A DNA stretch of 64,000 bases from Casuarius casuarius (Eukaryota > Chordata > Aves > Casuariiformes > Casuariidae), in contig PTFA01000531.1 in the NCBI GenBank assembly GCA_003342895.1, forward strand, positions 20,860-84,859. Reading direction: 5' to 3'. The notes under the pieces are model-generated. The model made no database searches and was not told the DNA's origin. It worked only from the letters and a program-made list of their open reading frames with translations. Shown piece by piece: positions 1 to 9,400 of this stretch; position 1 is the stretch's first letter, and each line of letters opens with the position of its first letter. The position numbers were made by a program, and so were the translations under genes.

Positions 1-260
1 CCTGGCCACCCACCACCCCCTGGATCCCGCAATCCCCCCAGTACCGGCAATTGCTCCCCCAGTTCCCAGCCATCCCCCTCCCCGGTGCCCGGCCCTGCCC
101 CAGTGTCCGGTCATTCCTGGGCGCTCGGCCGTGCTGCTAGGACCCAGCAATGACCCCCGGGGCCTGGCCATCCCTCCGGCTCCCCACCCGGCGATTCCCA
201 CCCCCCACCCCCCCCCACCATCCAGTGATTCCCGGGATTCAGCCTCCCATCCCAGGGCCC
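1..260. repeat. C-rich degenerate, possibly minisatellite-like stretch
   Basis: The first 260 bases are dominated by C runs separated by short words such as CCGG, CCAGT, CCATCC and GGCAATT that recur at irregular spacing, including an almost pure C/A tract near 197-220. It reads like an old tandem repeat that has lost its register, but I could not fix a unit length, so simple C-rich sequence is equally possible. The G-rich complementary strand near 197-220 could fold as a G-quadruplex. Confidence 0.25.
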
Positions 261-1139
261 TGCACTTCCCTTCCCCCGGCCCCACCGATCCCCCCAGGCA
301 GCGGCCAGCCACCCCAGAGGAGGGCTCCCTGGACAGGGCATGCCTGGGTGCCCCAGGGTGCCAGCTGTGCCCCCCCAAGCTAAACACTCCCCTCTGCACC
401 CCCCGCCCATTGAATGCCCGTTTCTTCCTTGCCCAAGGTCTCAGAGGGATGTGGGGCATCCCGAGGATGGGGGAGGATGGAGAGGCAGGAGCCAGGGCGG
501 GCACGCTCCCCTCGAGTCCCCAGGGCTCGAGGACAAACCGGCCTGGGCTGGGGACAGGTCCTGCCCAGCCAGGCTCCGCGGAGGGGTCACTGTGTCCCCA
601 GGGAGGAGGGCTCCAGCGTGAGCTGCTCCACAGCAGCTCCCCCGGGCGGGGATGAGCGGTCCCAGCCTCTGCTGCGTCCTGGGAAGCAGTGGCCCAGGGG
701 GATGAGGCCAGGGGCCGCCTGGAGATGCTGGCTGCTCTCTGGCCTGAGGACGTGCTTGGTGCCCCGTCCCCGCAGACGAGTTGCTGCAGGCCTTGCCAAA
801 CACCGAGGCCGGGGGAGCTGGGGTGGCTCGGCCAGGGCCAAGGAGAGCTGAGCAAGGGGAGGGTCGGGAGATGTGGCCTGCGGCGGGAGACTGCGGAGCC
901 TCGGGAAGAGGGGATGTGGCCAGGCCATGTCAGGTTCAGGGCCTGGCTCTTCCCTGGTGCAGGGCATGGCAGTCCAAGGGGATCTGCTGAGGTCCCCATC
1001 GGCCTGGCCGGCAGTGGCTCTCCTAGTGACACCCCCCTCGCTGGCTCCCCGGGCCCGTGACGCTTGGCTGGCGGCGGGTGAAGCAGTCATTTGCCTGGGT
1101 TTTGCGCTGCTCCTGCCCTCCTTGCAGGGCTGGTGCGGG
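261..1139. other. GC-rich intergenic DNA, nothing recognised
   Basis: No gene, repeat or RNA gene is recognisable. Open frames occur in both directions, as expected where stop codons are rare because of high G+C. None has a recognisable domain or a convincing start with flanking splice signals. Confidence 0.5.
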
Positions 1140-1365
1140 GTGGAGAGGCTGATGAATAAATCAATCCCCCTCGGTGCTGAGGCAGCAAAACTTGGATGCA
1201 AATAGCGGCGTGGTGCTTGGGCCGTGGGCCTGGCGGCTGGAGCGGAGCGTGCTTGTGAATTTCCCCCATGTAGCTGCCGCATGCAGAACAGCCTGCAGCC
1301 AAGTGGGCAGCTCCGGTTGCCTTATCGCCATGTTTTATTTATTAAAACGCTCAATATTCAGCCTT
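1140..1365. promoter_or_regulatory. A+T-rich island with octamer motif, candidate conserved non-coding element
   Basis: An A+T-richer patch inside GC-rich DNA carries a perfect octamer ATGCAAAT at 1196-1203, the target word of POU-domain factors. Further right is a TTTATTTATTAAAA tract near 1333-1346 followed by CAATATTC. Such patches in otherwise CpG-rich vertebrate DNA are often conserved enhancers. That is an inference from composition and motifs only. Confidence 0.25.
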
Positions 1366-1499
1366 GCTTGCTCTGTCCCACATTCCTCCTGGTTGCTCCT
1401 GCCTGGAAATGGGAGCAGCGGTTTGGCGAAGGGGCTCTGGGCGACCGACCTCTGCGAGACCGGAGGAAAGCACTGGTGAGGTGCAGCCAACCTCTTGCT

Positions 1500-2280
1500 T
1501 CACCAAGAGCAGCGGTGTCCTGAGCCCGGGGCCGACGGCAGGCACGGCAGCAAGCCACCGCCGTTTGCGCTGCCGGGCTGCGGCAACGCTCATCCTCCGC
1601 GGCCCAGTCCCGGTCCTGGCGCCTGCCTGCCGCCCGCGGCTTGCAGCGGGGGCTTTCCTGCGCCCCGGGTGCCTTGCCTCTGATAAACCAGCCCCAGCGC
1701 CGAGCCAGGCTCTGGCGGATGGGCAGCTAGTGGCCATAATCCCCCAATTAAGTGGACGAGGCGGCCCGTTAAGTGCAGAAAAACCGCAAATAAATAAGAA
1801 TAAGAATAATTTAGGAGCAGGGAGGAGCTGGTGTTCGGGTGCCTTAGCCTTTCCCCAAGCTGCTGCAGGGCCAGGAGCACTCTGGGAAGTGTAGTTCTGC
1901 CTTTCCCTCCTGCATCCTCCTCCGGAGGCGCGGGAGCCGCTGCCGCTCGCCCCACTCGTGCCGCCGCTCCGTTGGGGAGGACGCCCCGGACCGGCAGCAG
2001 ACACGAGCTGTCACTCGGGCGCAGCTCGGGCAGGAGCTGTCCTGGACGGGGTGGTTTGGCACAAGCTTTCTCCCAGGAGCCCCAGACAGATATAGAAACC
2101 GCAGCAAGGGAAACAGCCTCTCCTGGCACTATCGATCGCAGCAGCAGCCCGCACACGCCTCGCTGCTGAACTCGCAGGGCGATCAATAGTCGTTTTTCTT
2201 CCTAGCCTTCGCCCCGCTAATGGGAGCCACTGGCCCTTCCATTTCTCTCCGCAGACCGGAGGGACCGGGAAAAGCCAGTG
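1500..2280. promoter_or_regulatory. CpG-dense block (CpG island candidate)
   Basis: CG dinucleotides are frequent throughout, especially 1540-1640 and 1920-2060, in contrast with their depletion in the right half of the window. CpG islands usually mark promoters or developmental enhancers. I see no coding exon attached to this one, and the A+T-rich element at 1733-1822 sits inside it. Confidence 0.45.
1733..1822. promoter_or_regulatory. NK2-type motif pair in an A+T-rich island
   Basis: TTAAGTGG at 1748-1755 and TTAAGTGC at 1769-1776 match the TNAAGTG core bound by NK2-class homeodomain proteins. They lie 21 bp apart in the same orientation, about two helical turns. An ACCGCA word, which resembles a RUNX core, follows near 1783-1788, and then an A+T-rich tail of repeated AATAA words. 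Function is inferred from motifs only. Confidence 0.25.
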
Positions 2281-4082
2281 GCACGGTGCCCCCATGGGGA
2301 CGGCTCCCGCAGCAGAGGGGGCACTCAGGGAAGGTGTAATCTTCCCCACGTGAAGCGTAAGAAAAGAAGCTATTTGAATATTATCTCTTCAGCCCGGCGA
2401 GCGTGCAGCCGGGCCCTTATCAGGAGAGGCGAGGCAGATAAATCAGCCATTCCCTTTATGCCGACGAGCTTATGACAATCACGCGGCACAAAACCTCGCA
2501 GGAGATGCTGGTCCCGGTGAGAAGGCGGCGGAGGGCAGGCCGGCTGCAGCCCCGGCACGGGGATGCTGGCAGCTCTCCGGCAAGGACGGAGCCTGCCCGG
2601 GGTCCAGCGGCGGGCGGGCGGCTGCCCCACCTTGGCTGCTGGGGCTCCTGTGGGCGCAGGGGGCTGCTGGTCCTCGTGGCCGAGCTCTGGCCGAGTCAGC
2701 ACATCCTCATCAGCTGCTCCACGAGGATGCAGCGAGGGATGCTGAGCTCCCCTCTGTGCCTTGGCTCTGCCAGCGGCGGTGGGGGGCTCGCGGAGGCGGC
2801 GCGGGAGCCCGTGGGAGCCAGGGGCTGCGTGTTCCCGGTGCTGGCCCTCAGGCCCCCGGCCCCAATGCTCCTGTTAGCCACTACTGGAAGCCGGGCGTGG
2901 AGACACTGCCCTTCATGGCAGACTGCAGAAGATCAATGTGTTTTTGAAGCCAAATCGGAGTTTTTGCCCTCAAACAGTGCGGCAGCCTGCTCCGAATGCT
3001 AAGCAGCTCCTTGGGAGGAGGTTTCAGAGCACAAAGGACGGCAAGCAGAGCACGCGGCCCCTCCGCCAGCCCTTGGGACTGCGCCAACCCTTTCAAAAAG
3101 TAACAGCGGGGGATGCAACTTGGAGAAAAATCCCCCAGGTACCGCAGCGCTGGGGGTGGGGGCCGTGGCGTCCCGCCGCTTTTGCAGAGAGGCTGCTGGG
3201 GATGGAGGAGGGCAGCAGGGATCTGCTGCTGGGGGAGCGTTTTGGCCAGAGGAGATGCTGCTGTGTCCTGAGCGGCCTTTTCTTGCACGCTGGCGGCACC
3301 GGCTTCTCGGTGATGGAGAAGTGCCCGTAAAATGCATCTCCACGATGTCAGAGCATCTGTCCCTGGGGGTCACCGCCTTCATCCCCCCAGCCTTGCCACA
3401 GGCTGCATGCCGCCAGCCCCGGCACAGAGCAGAGCCGCCTCGAGGCTTCTCTACTCTGCGCCGCCACCCCTTGCCGGTGGCCGAGAGGACAACAGCAGGG
3501 TCGGAGGAGGCACACCGATGCGTGGGAGCACTGTGGAAAAATCCTCCCACTGCGAGCCTGGATTTGGCTGGTATCAGCTGCAGGCTGGGAGGGGCCCGTG
3601 GGCGGCCCGGGGAGAGGCTGCGGGGGCAACCGGGAGGGAGCATCCCCGCTCGCCGTGTCTCCCGGCGCCGAGGCTGGGCTGAGCAGCCCGGCTTGGAAAT
3701 TGCCTGCGCGCCTGCCTGGGGATTCAGCAGCCCCTGTGCCTGCCCCGGGCATGGCGAGGTGCTCAGCTTATATATTTCCTCCAAAAGCCGCCAAAACCAC
3801 CAAACTCAAAGCAAAGTGCAGCCCAGCCTGGGTACATCCTATGGGCTACACCCCGGCCTTGCACAGAAAGCCCTCATGGAGGAAAAGGCTCCCTCATCCC
3901 ACTGTTAAGGGTGTCGACATGGCTCGGGCTGGGAAGGAGGAGGATGGGGAACTGCCCCAGCTCCCTAAATCCCTCAGGATCTGGGGCTCGCTCCCTGCCT
4001 GCCTGTTTCCTGCCCCGCTGTTTGCCCAGGCATCCCAGCCCCAAAAGCCAGGACTGTTTGTTTGCAGTTTCCTAGGAGAGAA
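2281..4082. other. GC-rich intergenic DNA, nothing recognised
   Basis: No gene, transposon or RNA gene is recognisable. CpG density is uneven, highest around 3430-3760. Open frames overlap on both strands and look like by-products of base composition. Confidence 0.5.
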
Positions 4083-4205
4083 ATCACGTTAAAAAAATTA
4101 ATTACACACCTGAAAACAAAATCTGGCTGCTCAAGTGCACATCAGGGATAAATGTTGTGTTCCAAATTAGACAATTTACAGCTTGGCTAAGTAATGAAGA
4201 AACCC
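4083..4205. promoter_or_regulatory. A+T-rich island with homeodomain and E-box words
   Basis: About 120 A+T-rich bases are flanked by GC-rich DNA. They include TTAATTA at 4098-4104, an E-box CACCTG at 4107-4112 three bases further on, and mixed-composition sequence without simple repeats up to about 4205. The absence of CpG and of repeats suggests a conserved non-coding element. Nothing in the sequence alone proves it. Confidence 0.3.
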
Positions 4206-4439
4206 ATCGTGGCGTGAAGCTGGCGGGGGCGAGTGACCCGGGAGGCGCCGGGGGGAGCGCGGCCCCGCCGTGAGCTCCGCTGTGCTCCGAGAAACCCCCA
4301 TTTGCTTGTGCTCGGCCGCTTGGGTGTAAATCAGCGGAGACGCCCTGACTTCAGCACAGTGACCGCAGCGCGGGTCCTGGCCCGGGGTTTTGCCAGGGTA
4401 AGTTCTGGCTGTTCTAGGGCCGTGAGTTTAGGGCCCTGT

Positions 4440-4990
4440 ACTATGGGGTGCTTGCACTGCACCGTGGGGCACCCACACTGCACCCGCACTGCACCATGGG
4501 GTATCCATACTGCACCATGGGTGCCCACGCTGCACCCAGGAGCACCTACACTGCACCATAGGGTATCCATACTGCACTGTGGGCACCCACACTGCACCCA
4601 GGGGCACCCACACTGCACCTACACTGCACCATAGGGTATCCATACTGCACCATGAGCACCCACACTGCACCCAGGGGCACCCACACTGCACCTGCACTGC
4701 ATCATAGGGTATCCATACTGCACCATGGGCACCCATACTGCACCCAGGGGCACCCACACTGCACCCGCACTGCACTATAGGGTATCCATACTGTACCGTG
4801 GGCACCCACGCTGCACTCAGGGACACCCACACTGCACCTACACTGCACCATAGGGTATCCATACTGCACCATGAGCACCCACACTGCACCCAGGGGCACC
4901 CACACTGCACCATAGGGTATCCATACTGCACTGTGGGCACCCATGCTGCACCCAGGGGCACCCACACTGCACCCGCACTGCACCAGTGAG
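4440..4990. repeat. Nested minisatellite, 73-bp and 62-bp units
   Basis: The landmark GGGTATCCATACTG recurs at 4499, 4561, 4634, 4707, 4780, 4853 and 4915, giving unit lengths of 62, 73, 73, 73, 73 and 62 bp plus a partial last unit. The short units lack one 11-bp block related to CACTGCACCTA. The inside of each unit is itself built from repeated CACACTGCACC-like words, so the array is a two-level repeat. Degenerate copies of the short word continue to both sides, roughly from 4440 and out to 5070. Because 73 is not a multiple of 3 and stop words are absent, long open frames rich in Cys, Gly, Val and Trp run along the minus strand. I regard these as artefacts of the repeat. Confidence 0.92.
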
Positions 4991-5179
4991 GTGTCCTGCA
5001 CCGTGGGGCACCCGCACTGTGCCGGGGTGGGTGGGAAACCAGCACCCTGCACTGCACCCGGGGGGACTGGTGGCACCGGTGGGTCTGCCAGGGCATTTAA
5101 CCCTTTGCAGAGAGAGGAGCCTCAGCTGCCGAGCTGGGAGTTTCAAGGAAAAACTAGCAACCTCTCGAGCTGTTAAAAA

Positions 5180-6330
5180 TAACCCCTGTGGCTGGGGGCG
5201 TCCTTCCCCGAGCACCGCAGAGGTGCTGTGCCCACGGCTTTGGGAGCTGCTGGAGCTGCTGCACGCCCCAGGGCGAGGGGCCGCGCGGGCCCCTGGCCAC
5301 CCCCGGCTGCCCCCGGCCGCCCTGCCTGCCTCTCCAGCCCGCGCTGGCCGCGCGGCCTCCACACTGCGTGGGAGGGCTGGCAGCGTGCTGCCAAGGAACG
5401 GGCAGCTCTCCAAGCTTGCCGCGGAGAAGAAAATCATTTCTTTGCCTTATTTTTCCCTTTGCAGCGTCCCAGCCCGTGGTGCGAGAGCAGGGATTTAAAG
5501 GGGCTCGGCCCCGGTGCCATCGGCCCCGGTGAGCGCCAGGAGGCACGGCCCGCGTGGCCGGATCCACTCCTCGGCGGCAGATCAGGCGTGCAAATGGATG
5601 TATGGCGACGCGGCGCCTCTCAGCCTGTGTCCCTCCACCCACGGCATGCATACGGCGCTGTGCTTTGCAGCCCCCTCGGCGCCTGCGACACCCCTGGGGT
5701 CACCTGGGCTCAGCTGGGCGCCCCGTTGGCTCAGGCATCCGCCCGCATCTCTGCAAGGCGGCATCGCTTCCTCGGCCCCTTTCCACCGTCTCCGCGTGGG
5801 AGCAGGGCGAAATCCGGCAAGCGCTGGTGCTCCGGGCGCGTCCGGGGGGCACCACCGGCTCCCAGCCGCGCGCGGCTCGGCGAGGGATGCGCAGCACCGG
5901 AGTGGGGACGCCAGGCAGAGCCACCACGCCGGGCAAACCCCAAGGGGCGGCAGTTCGGGTGCCACAACACCCCCGACAGCCTCTCGGCCTCCAAAAGGCT
6001 GGAGAAAGTGAGGTGGGAGAGTCGGAACTGCCTGGCAGCCCGCTGCGGCTCTGCAGGGCGCTGCCTCTGAAAGCTGCCGGGAGCAGAAAGCGGAGAGCCC
6101 CCGTGCAAGGCGGGGCGGACCCTGGCAGGTCCCGGCTCACCGGGGAGAGGAGGAAGGACGTGAACGGCAGAGAAAGGACGCCCGACTTTCGCCCTGCCCT
6201 GCCCACAGGCGAGCCACGCTGGGGTGCTACAGCCCCCAAGAAGACGCCAAGTCCCCGACCGCCAACGCGGGAATGAGACTCCCTCCTCCGACGGCAACGC
6301 TCTGCTCCGACAGCCCCTGCCTCCAAAGCA
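5180..6330. promoter_or_regulatory. CpG island candidate, the clearest in the window
   Basis: CG dinucleotides are dense over about 1.1 kb, for example in 5590-5630, 5780-5900 and 6040-6160. The block lies between the minisatellite and a strikingly A+T-rich element at 6375. A plus-strand acceptor-like site (pyrimidine tract ending in CAG at 5462-5464) and a donor-like site (G|GTGAGC at 5528/5529) would bound a 64-base exon here, but no protein is recognisable. It may be a promoter of an unannotated or non-coding transcript, or a distal regulatory island. Confidence 0.45.
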
Positions 6331-6374
6331 CGGCGCGCTGCAACGCCGTTATCTCCAGTGCCCGGGAGCAGGGA

Positions 6375-6475
6375 ACAGATTAATATTCATTGCGAGGGAG
6401 CGGAGCATATGGAATATGAATAATGCTAATTGTGTCTGTATAGATTTAGCGTAAGAAGCTTCCATGCATTAAGGA
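6375..6475. promoter_or_regulatory. A+T-rich POU/homeodomain-like element next to CpG island
   Basis: Within 100 bases there are TAATATTCAT (6381-6390), CATATG (6406-6411), ATATGAATAA (6414-6423) and an octamer-like ATGCTAAT (6423-6430), followed by TGCATTAA (6464-6471). It borders directly on a CpG island and contains no simple repeat. The density of A+T-rich transcription-factor words in a GC-rich setting makes it the best-looking conserved non-coding candidate in the left half. Confidence 0.35.
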
Positions 6476-6954
6476 GGGAGGGAATTAGCCCTTCTCCGAA
6501 AGATTTCAGGCTCATTTGTGTCGGAGGAACGCCTGCCTGCCTGCGGATTTTGACACGGGGGTGAGAAGGAGTCTTCTGGCTCATGCCCGAGTGCAGGAGA
6601 GGGTCGGGCGGCACAGGGCATCCTGCTCCTCGCGCTACCTTCCCGCCCTGGTTGCATTTACCTGCCGAGGTACCAGACCTGGCCGGGGAGGTTTTGCAGC
6701 CCCAGGAGAGCACGAAACCACCCGCTGGGGCCCTGCTGGTCCCAGAGAAACCTCCCCGCGTCGCGGCAGGCTGCAGGGGTGTGGAGCGAGGCTGCTCCGC
6801 TTCATGTGTTTCCTGGGCTTTCCCAGGCCACCAGCTGCAATCGTTGCAGGCTCGACCATCGGCGCCTTTCTGCCTTTCCCTGTGCATCACTGAGGATGTG
6901 GGATTCCTCTCCTGCACTTTGATCTCTCCAATTTTTAGCTCATTCTGGCTGCCT

Positions 6955-7345
6955 TAGAGGCACTAATCCCTCTGCAGGCATCAGAGAGAATCCACCTACA
7001 CTTCATGCAGCAATCACTTAAGTCTTATTGTGTAAACAAAATCTCAAACATGAAATCCCTAATCCTTAACAGTTGAGCCTCCGATACCTGTTCCCCCGTG
7101 TCCTGCCTGACAGAGGGTGGAAGAGGGGGAAGGTCAGTGCAACATTTACCCAGATCCTTGACCTGAGCCCGGATTAAGCATCCACTCACGCTTTTAACCT
7201 TGGGCTTTTTCTTTCCCTTTCAATGGGCCGTGTCGGCGAGCCACCCCCGGCTCCCTCCCCGTTCAGTTGCATTTACTCAGCTTAGGGGATCAAACTGGGT
7301 GACATTTGGAGCTGGGATATTTAAAATGCAAATCTCCCCTCAATA
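6955..7345. promoter_or_regulatory. Mixed A+T-rich stretch with octamer motif
   Basis: A region of ordinary composition lies between GC-rich blocks. It contains a perfect octamer ATGCAAAT at 7326-7333 preceded by GGATATTTAAA (7315-7325), and CAATCACTTAAG near 7013-7022. No reading frame or transposon is recognisable. It is a candidate enhancer by composition only. Confidence 0.22.
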
Positions 7346-7724
7346 GCTAGTGGAATTTGCTCCCTCTTATGAAGGGAACCTCTGGGGAGAGCTCAGTAGT
7401 GCGGACGGCCCGTGCTGCATGCAAAACCCAGCCAGAGGGGGAGGGAAATCACTGCCTCCCACTCCAACTGCGCTCTTCCCCCGGTCCCCGCACTTCTGGG
7501 CAAACACTTGTGAGATAATCACCATCGCCGTCAGGGAAAGACGGCATCCGAATTTCCCCCAGCCACAGCTGGAGAGCGGAGAGGTAAGAGCTGCAGGTCC
7601 CGCTGGGAAACCTGCAATATTTCTGGGTTACAGGCGGGGAGGGAGGAATCACAGTGGCCATTTGTGCAATCCCAGAATTGATGTTTTCTTCCTCTGCGAT
7701 CGGGGTGCTGCTGATATATTATTG
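7346..7724. other. Unique sequence, nothing recognised
   Basis: Moderately GC-rich unique DNA with no recognisable gene or repeat. Confidence 0.5.
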
Positions 7725-7741
7725 TCTCTCTCTCTCTCTCC
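7725..7741. repeat. (TC)8 microsatellite
   Basis: Eight uninterrupted TC dinucleotides, followed by CCAG. With the trailing CAG the tract also resembles a plus-strand splice acceptor, but nothing downstream supports an exon. Confidence 0.85.
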
Positions 7742-7869
7742 CAGCTCTGAAATTAAAGCTTTCACCACTTTCCTTGCTGCAGAGGAGCAAATGCGTGTCT
7801 GAGAGAGAGAGATTTACACTTTGCTTTCCCTTTTGGAAATGGAGCGTGATTTTCCAGCTACTGCAGACG

Positions 7870-9000
7870 CTGGGCCTGTCCTGACGCATTGAGACGGGCT
7901 GTCAGGCGGGGAGTGAGGGAGCCTCCTCCCGCACCCTCCTCCCGGGCTGCGGGCTGCGGGCCGCGCTCCTGCCGCGGGGCTGGGGCTCCCAGGGGCCGGG
8001 GCAGCTCCTGCCCCGCCGGTTTACACCCACGGAAGATTTGGCCAAACGAAGGCCACGGTCCTGCGTTGCGCCCACCGCCCCCTCCCCGCTCCTCTACGTG
8101 CCCCTCTCTGCCCTTCCCCTCTTCCCAGCTAGGATCCGGGCTCTGGGCTCTGCTGATTCACCCCTGCGCTGGCTGCGCTTGAAACCCCCTAAAATCACCC
8201 CAAGCATCTTTGGAAACAAAAAAAAGGGTGAACAGGCTCTTTTCTGCCCACCTGGTGCAAGATGTGACTGCAGGAAGCAGGTCATGCCTGGGGGGGACTT
8301 GGCCTGGGGGGGTCATGGGGATGCCAAAACAGGGCCCTCGCTCAGCACGGCAACAGTTTCACCGACGGGGAAAATCGTAAAGCAGGAAAAAGTTTGGTCA
8401 CCTCGTTGTGCAAAGCACGTTATCCTCGGAGCTTTTCCTGAGCTCTTGCAGAGACATTGGAGGGCAGGCTGAGGGCTTCCCGCAAACAAAGACGCGCCAA
8501 GGACTAGCGGGAGCCTCACGGATACGCTCTGGGAGAGGAGGAAAAGGGATTTGAATTTCAACTTTGATGCATAATGTGCTTTCTCTAGAAAAACAGCCTT
8601 CTTGGCAGGGACCAGACAACTTCCCACTAAATCTCCTGGAGGAGCGTTGCCAGCTGCAGAGATAAAACCTCAATGAAACACAATTAGCCTCCACTCGGAT
8701 TAGCCCAACTTGCCTCCCTCCTCCCGCCCGGACGCCCCGGCCCGGCAGCAGGACGGGGGACGGCTCGGTGCTGCCCTGCGAGCAGCCGCATGAGCGAGCC
8801 CGCGCGCGCCGTCACGGTGCAGGCAGGATAAGCCTGCCTTCACAGCTAACGGGAACTGACGTGTGATGAATCCACGAAATCCGGAGCGCTGCAGGGCAGC
8901 CCCTGCGATCGCGCCACGGACGGGGGCTCGTCACGGTTGGTTTGCCGCGGCTCGCCGCGTTTTTGGTGGCGGGTGGGAGCGCGAGCCCAGAAGCAGATAT
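7870..9000. promoter_or_regulatory. CpG-rich blocks separated by A+T-rich patch
   Basis: CG dinucleotides are dense at about 7870-8110 and again at about 8710-9000. Between them, 8550-8700 is A+T-richer and includes CTTTGATG (8563-8570, TCF/LEF-like) and ACAATTAGCC. No coding exon is recognised. Two close CpG islands with an embedded A+T-rich patch are compatible with a promoter or enhancer cluster. Confidence 0.35.
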
Positions 9001-9382
9001 ACAGTGGGGAGAAAGGGGGCAGAGGGGCACCTGCCTGTGGAGCAAGTGGCCAAGAGATCTTTTTTTTCAGGCAGGGATATCTTCAATATTGATATTTTTT
9101 AGGCTCAGAAGCTGGGATATTTGCTAGGCTTAGGGTATCGAGGCTTAAGCATCCCCCACGGCCAGGATGCTTGCCCCGGCTTGCCCATCGCTCCCGAGTG
9201 CTTTGCTGACCCAGGGCACGTGTTCGTCCTGCTTGTGCCCCAGGGGCCTTTTTGGACCGCGGTGGCCGGGAAGCGGGGCCTGGTGCCGGCGCGGAGACCC
9301 ACGTGGGCTGGCGGGACCACACACTCCGTCTGAGCCCAGCGCCAAGAGATGCTGCCAGGGCTCTAAGGGGAAACCAGCCCAT

Positions 9383-9400
9383 TAATTAAGAGCTTAATTA
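9383..9400. promoter_or_regulatory. Palindromic double homeodomain site
   Basis: TAATTAAG at 9383-9390 and its exact reverse complement CTTAATTA at 9393-9400 are separated by only AG. Each arm holds a TAATTA homeodomain core, so the site could bind two homeodomain proteins in mirror orientation. The surrounding 9370-9415 is an A+T-rich island in GC-rich DNA. Confidence 0.35.

Noticed and set aside
4428..5437. Minus-strand open frames through the minisatellite, rich in Val-Gln-Cys-Gly-Cys repeats
   Set aside because: They exist in more than one frame because the repeat lacks stop words. The translation is just the repeat unit, and no start, splice or family evidence supports coding.
7725..7744. 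TC-repeat followed by CAG as a splice acceptor
   Set aside because: The pyrimidine tract is a simple repeat, and the following sequence gives no recognisable exon or donor.
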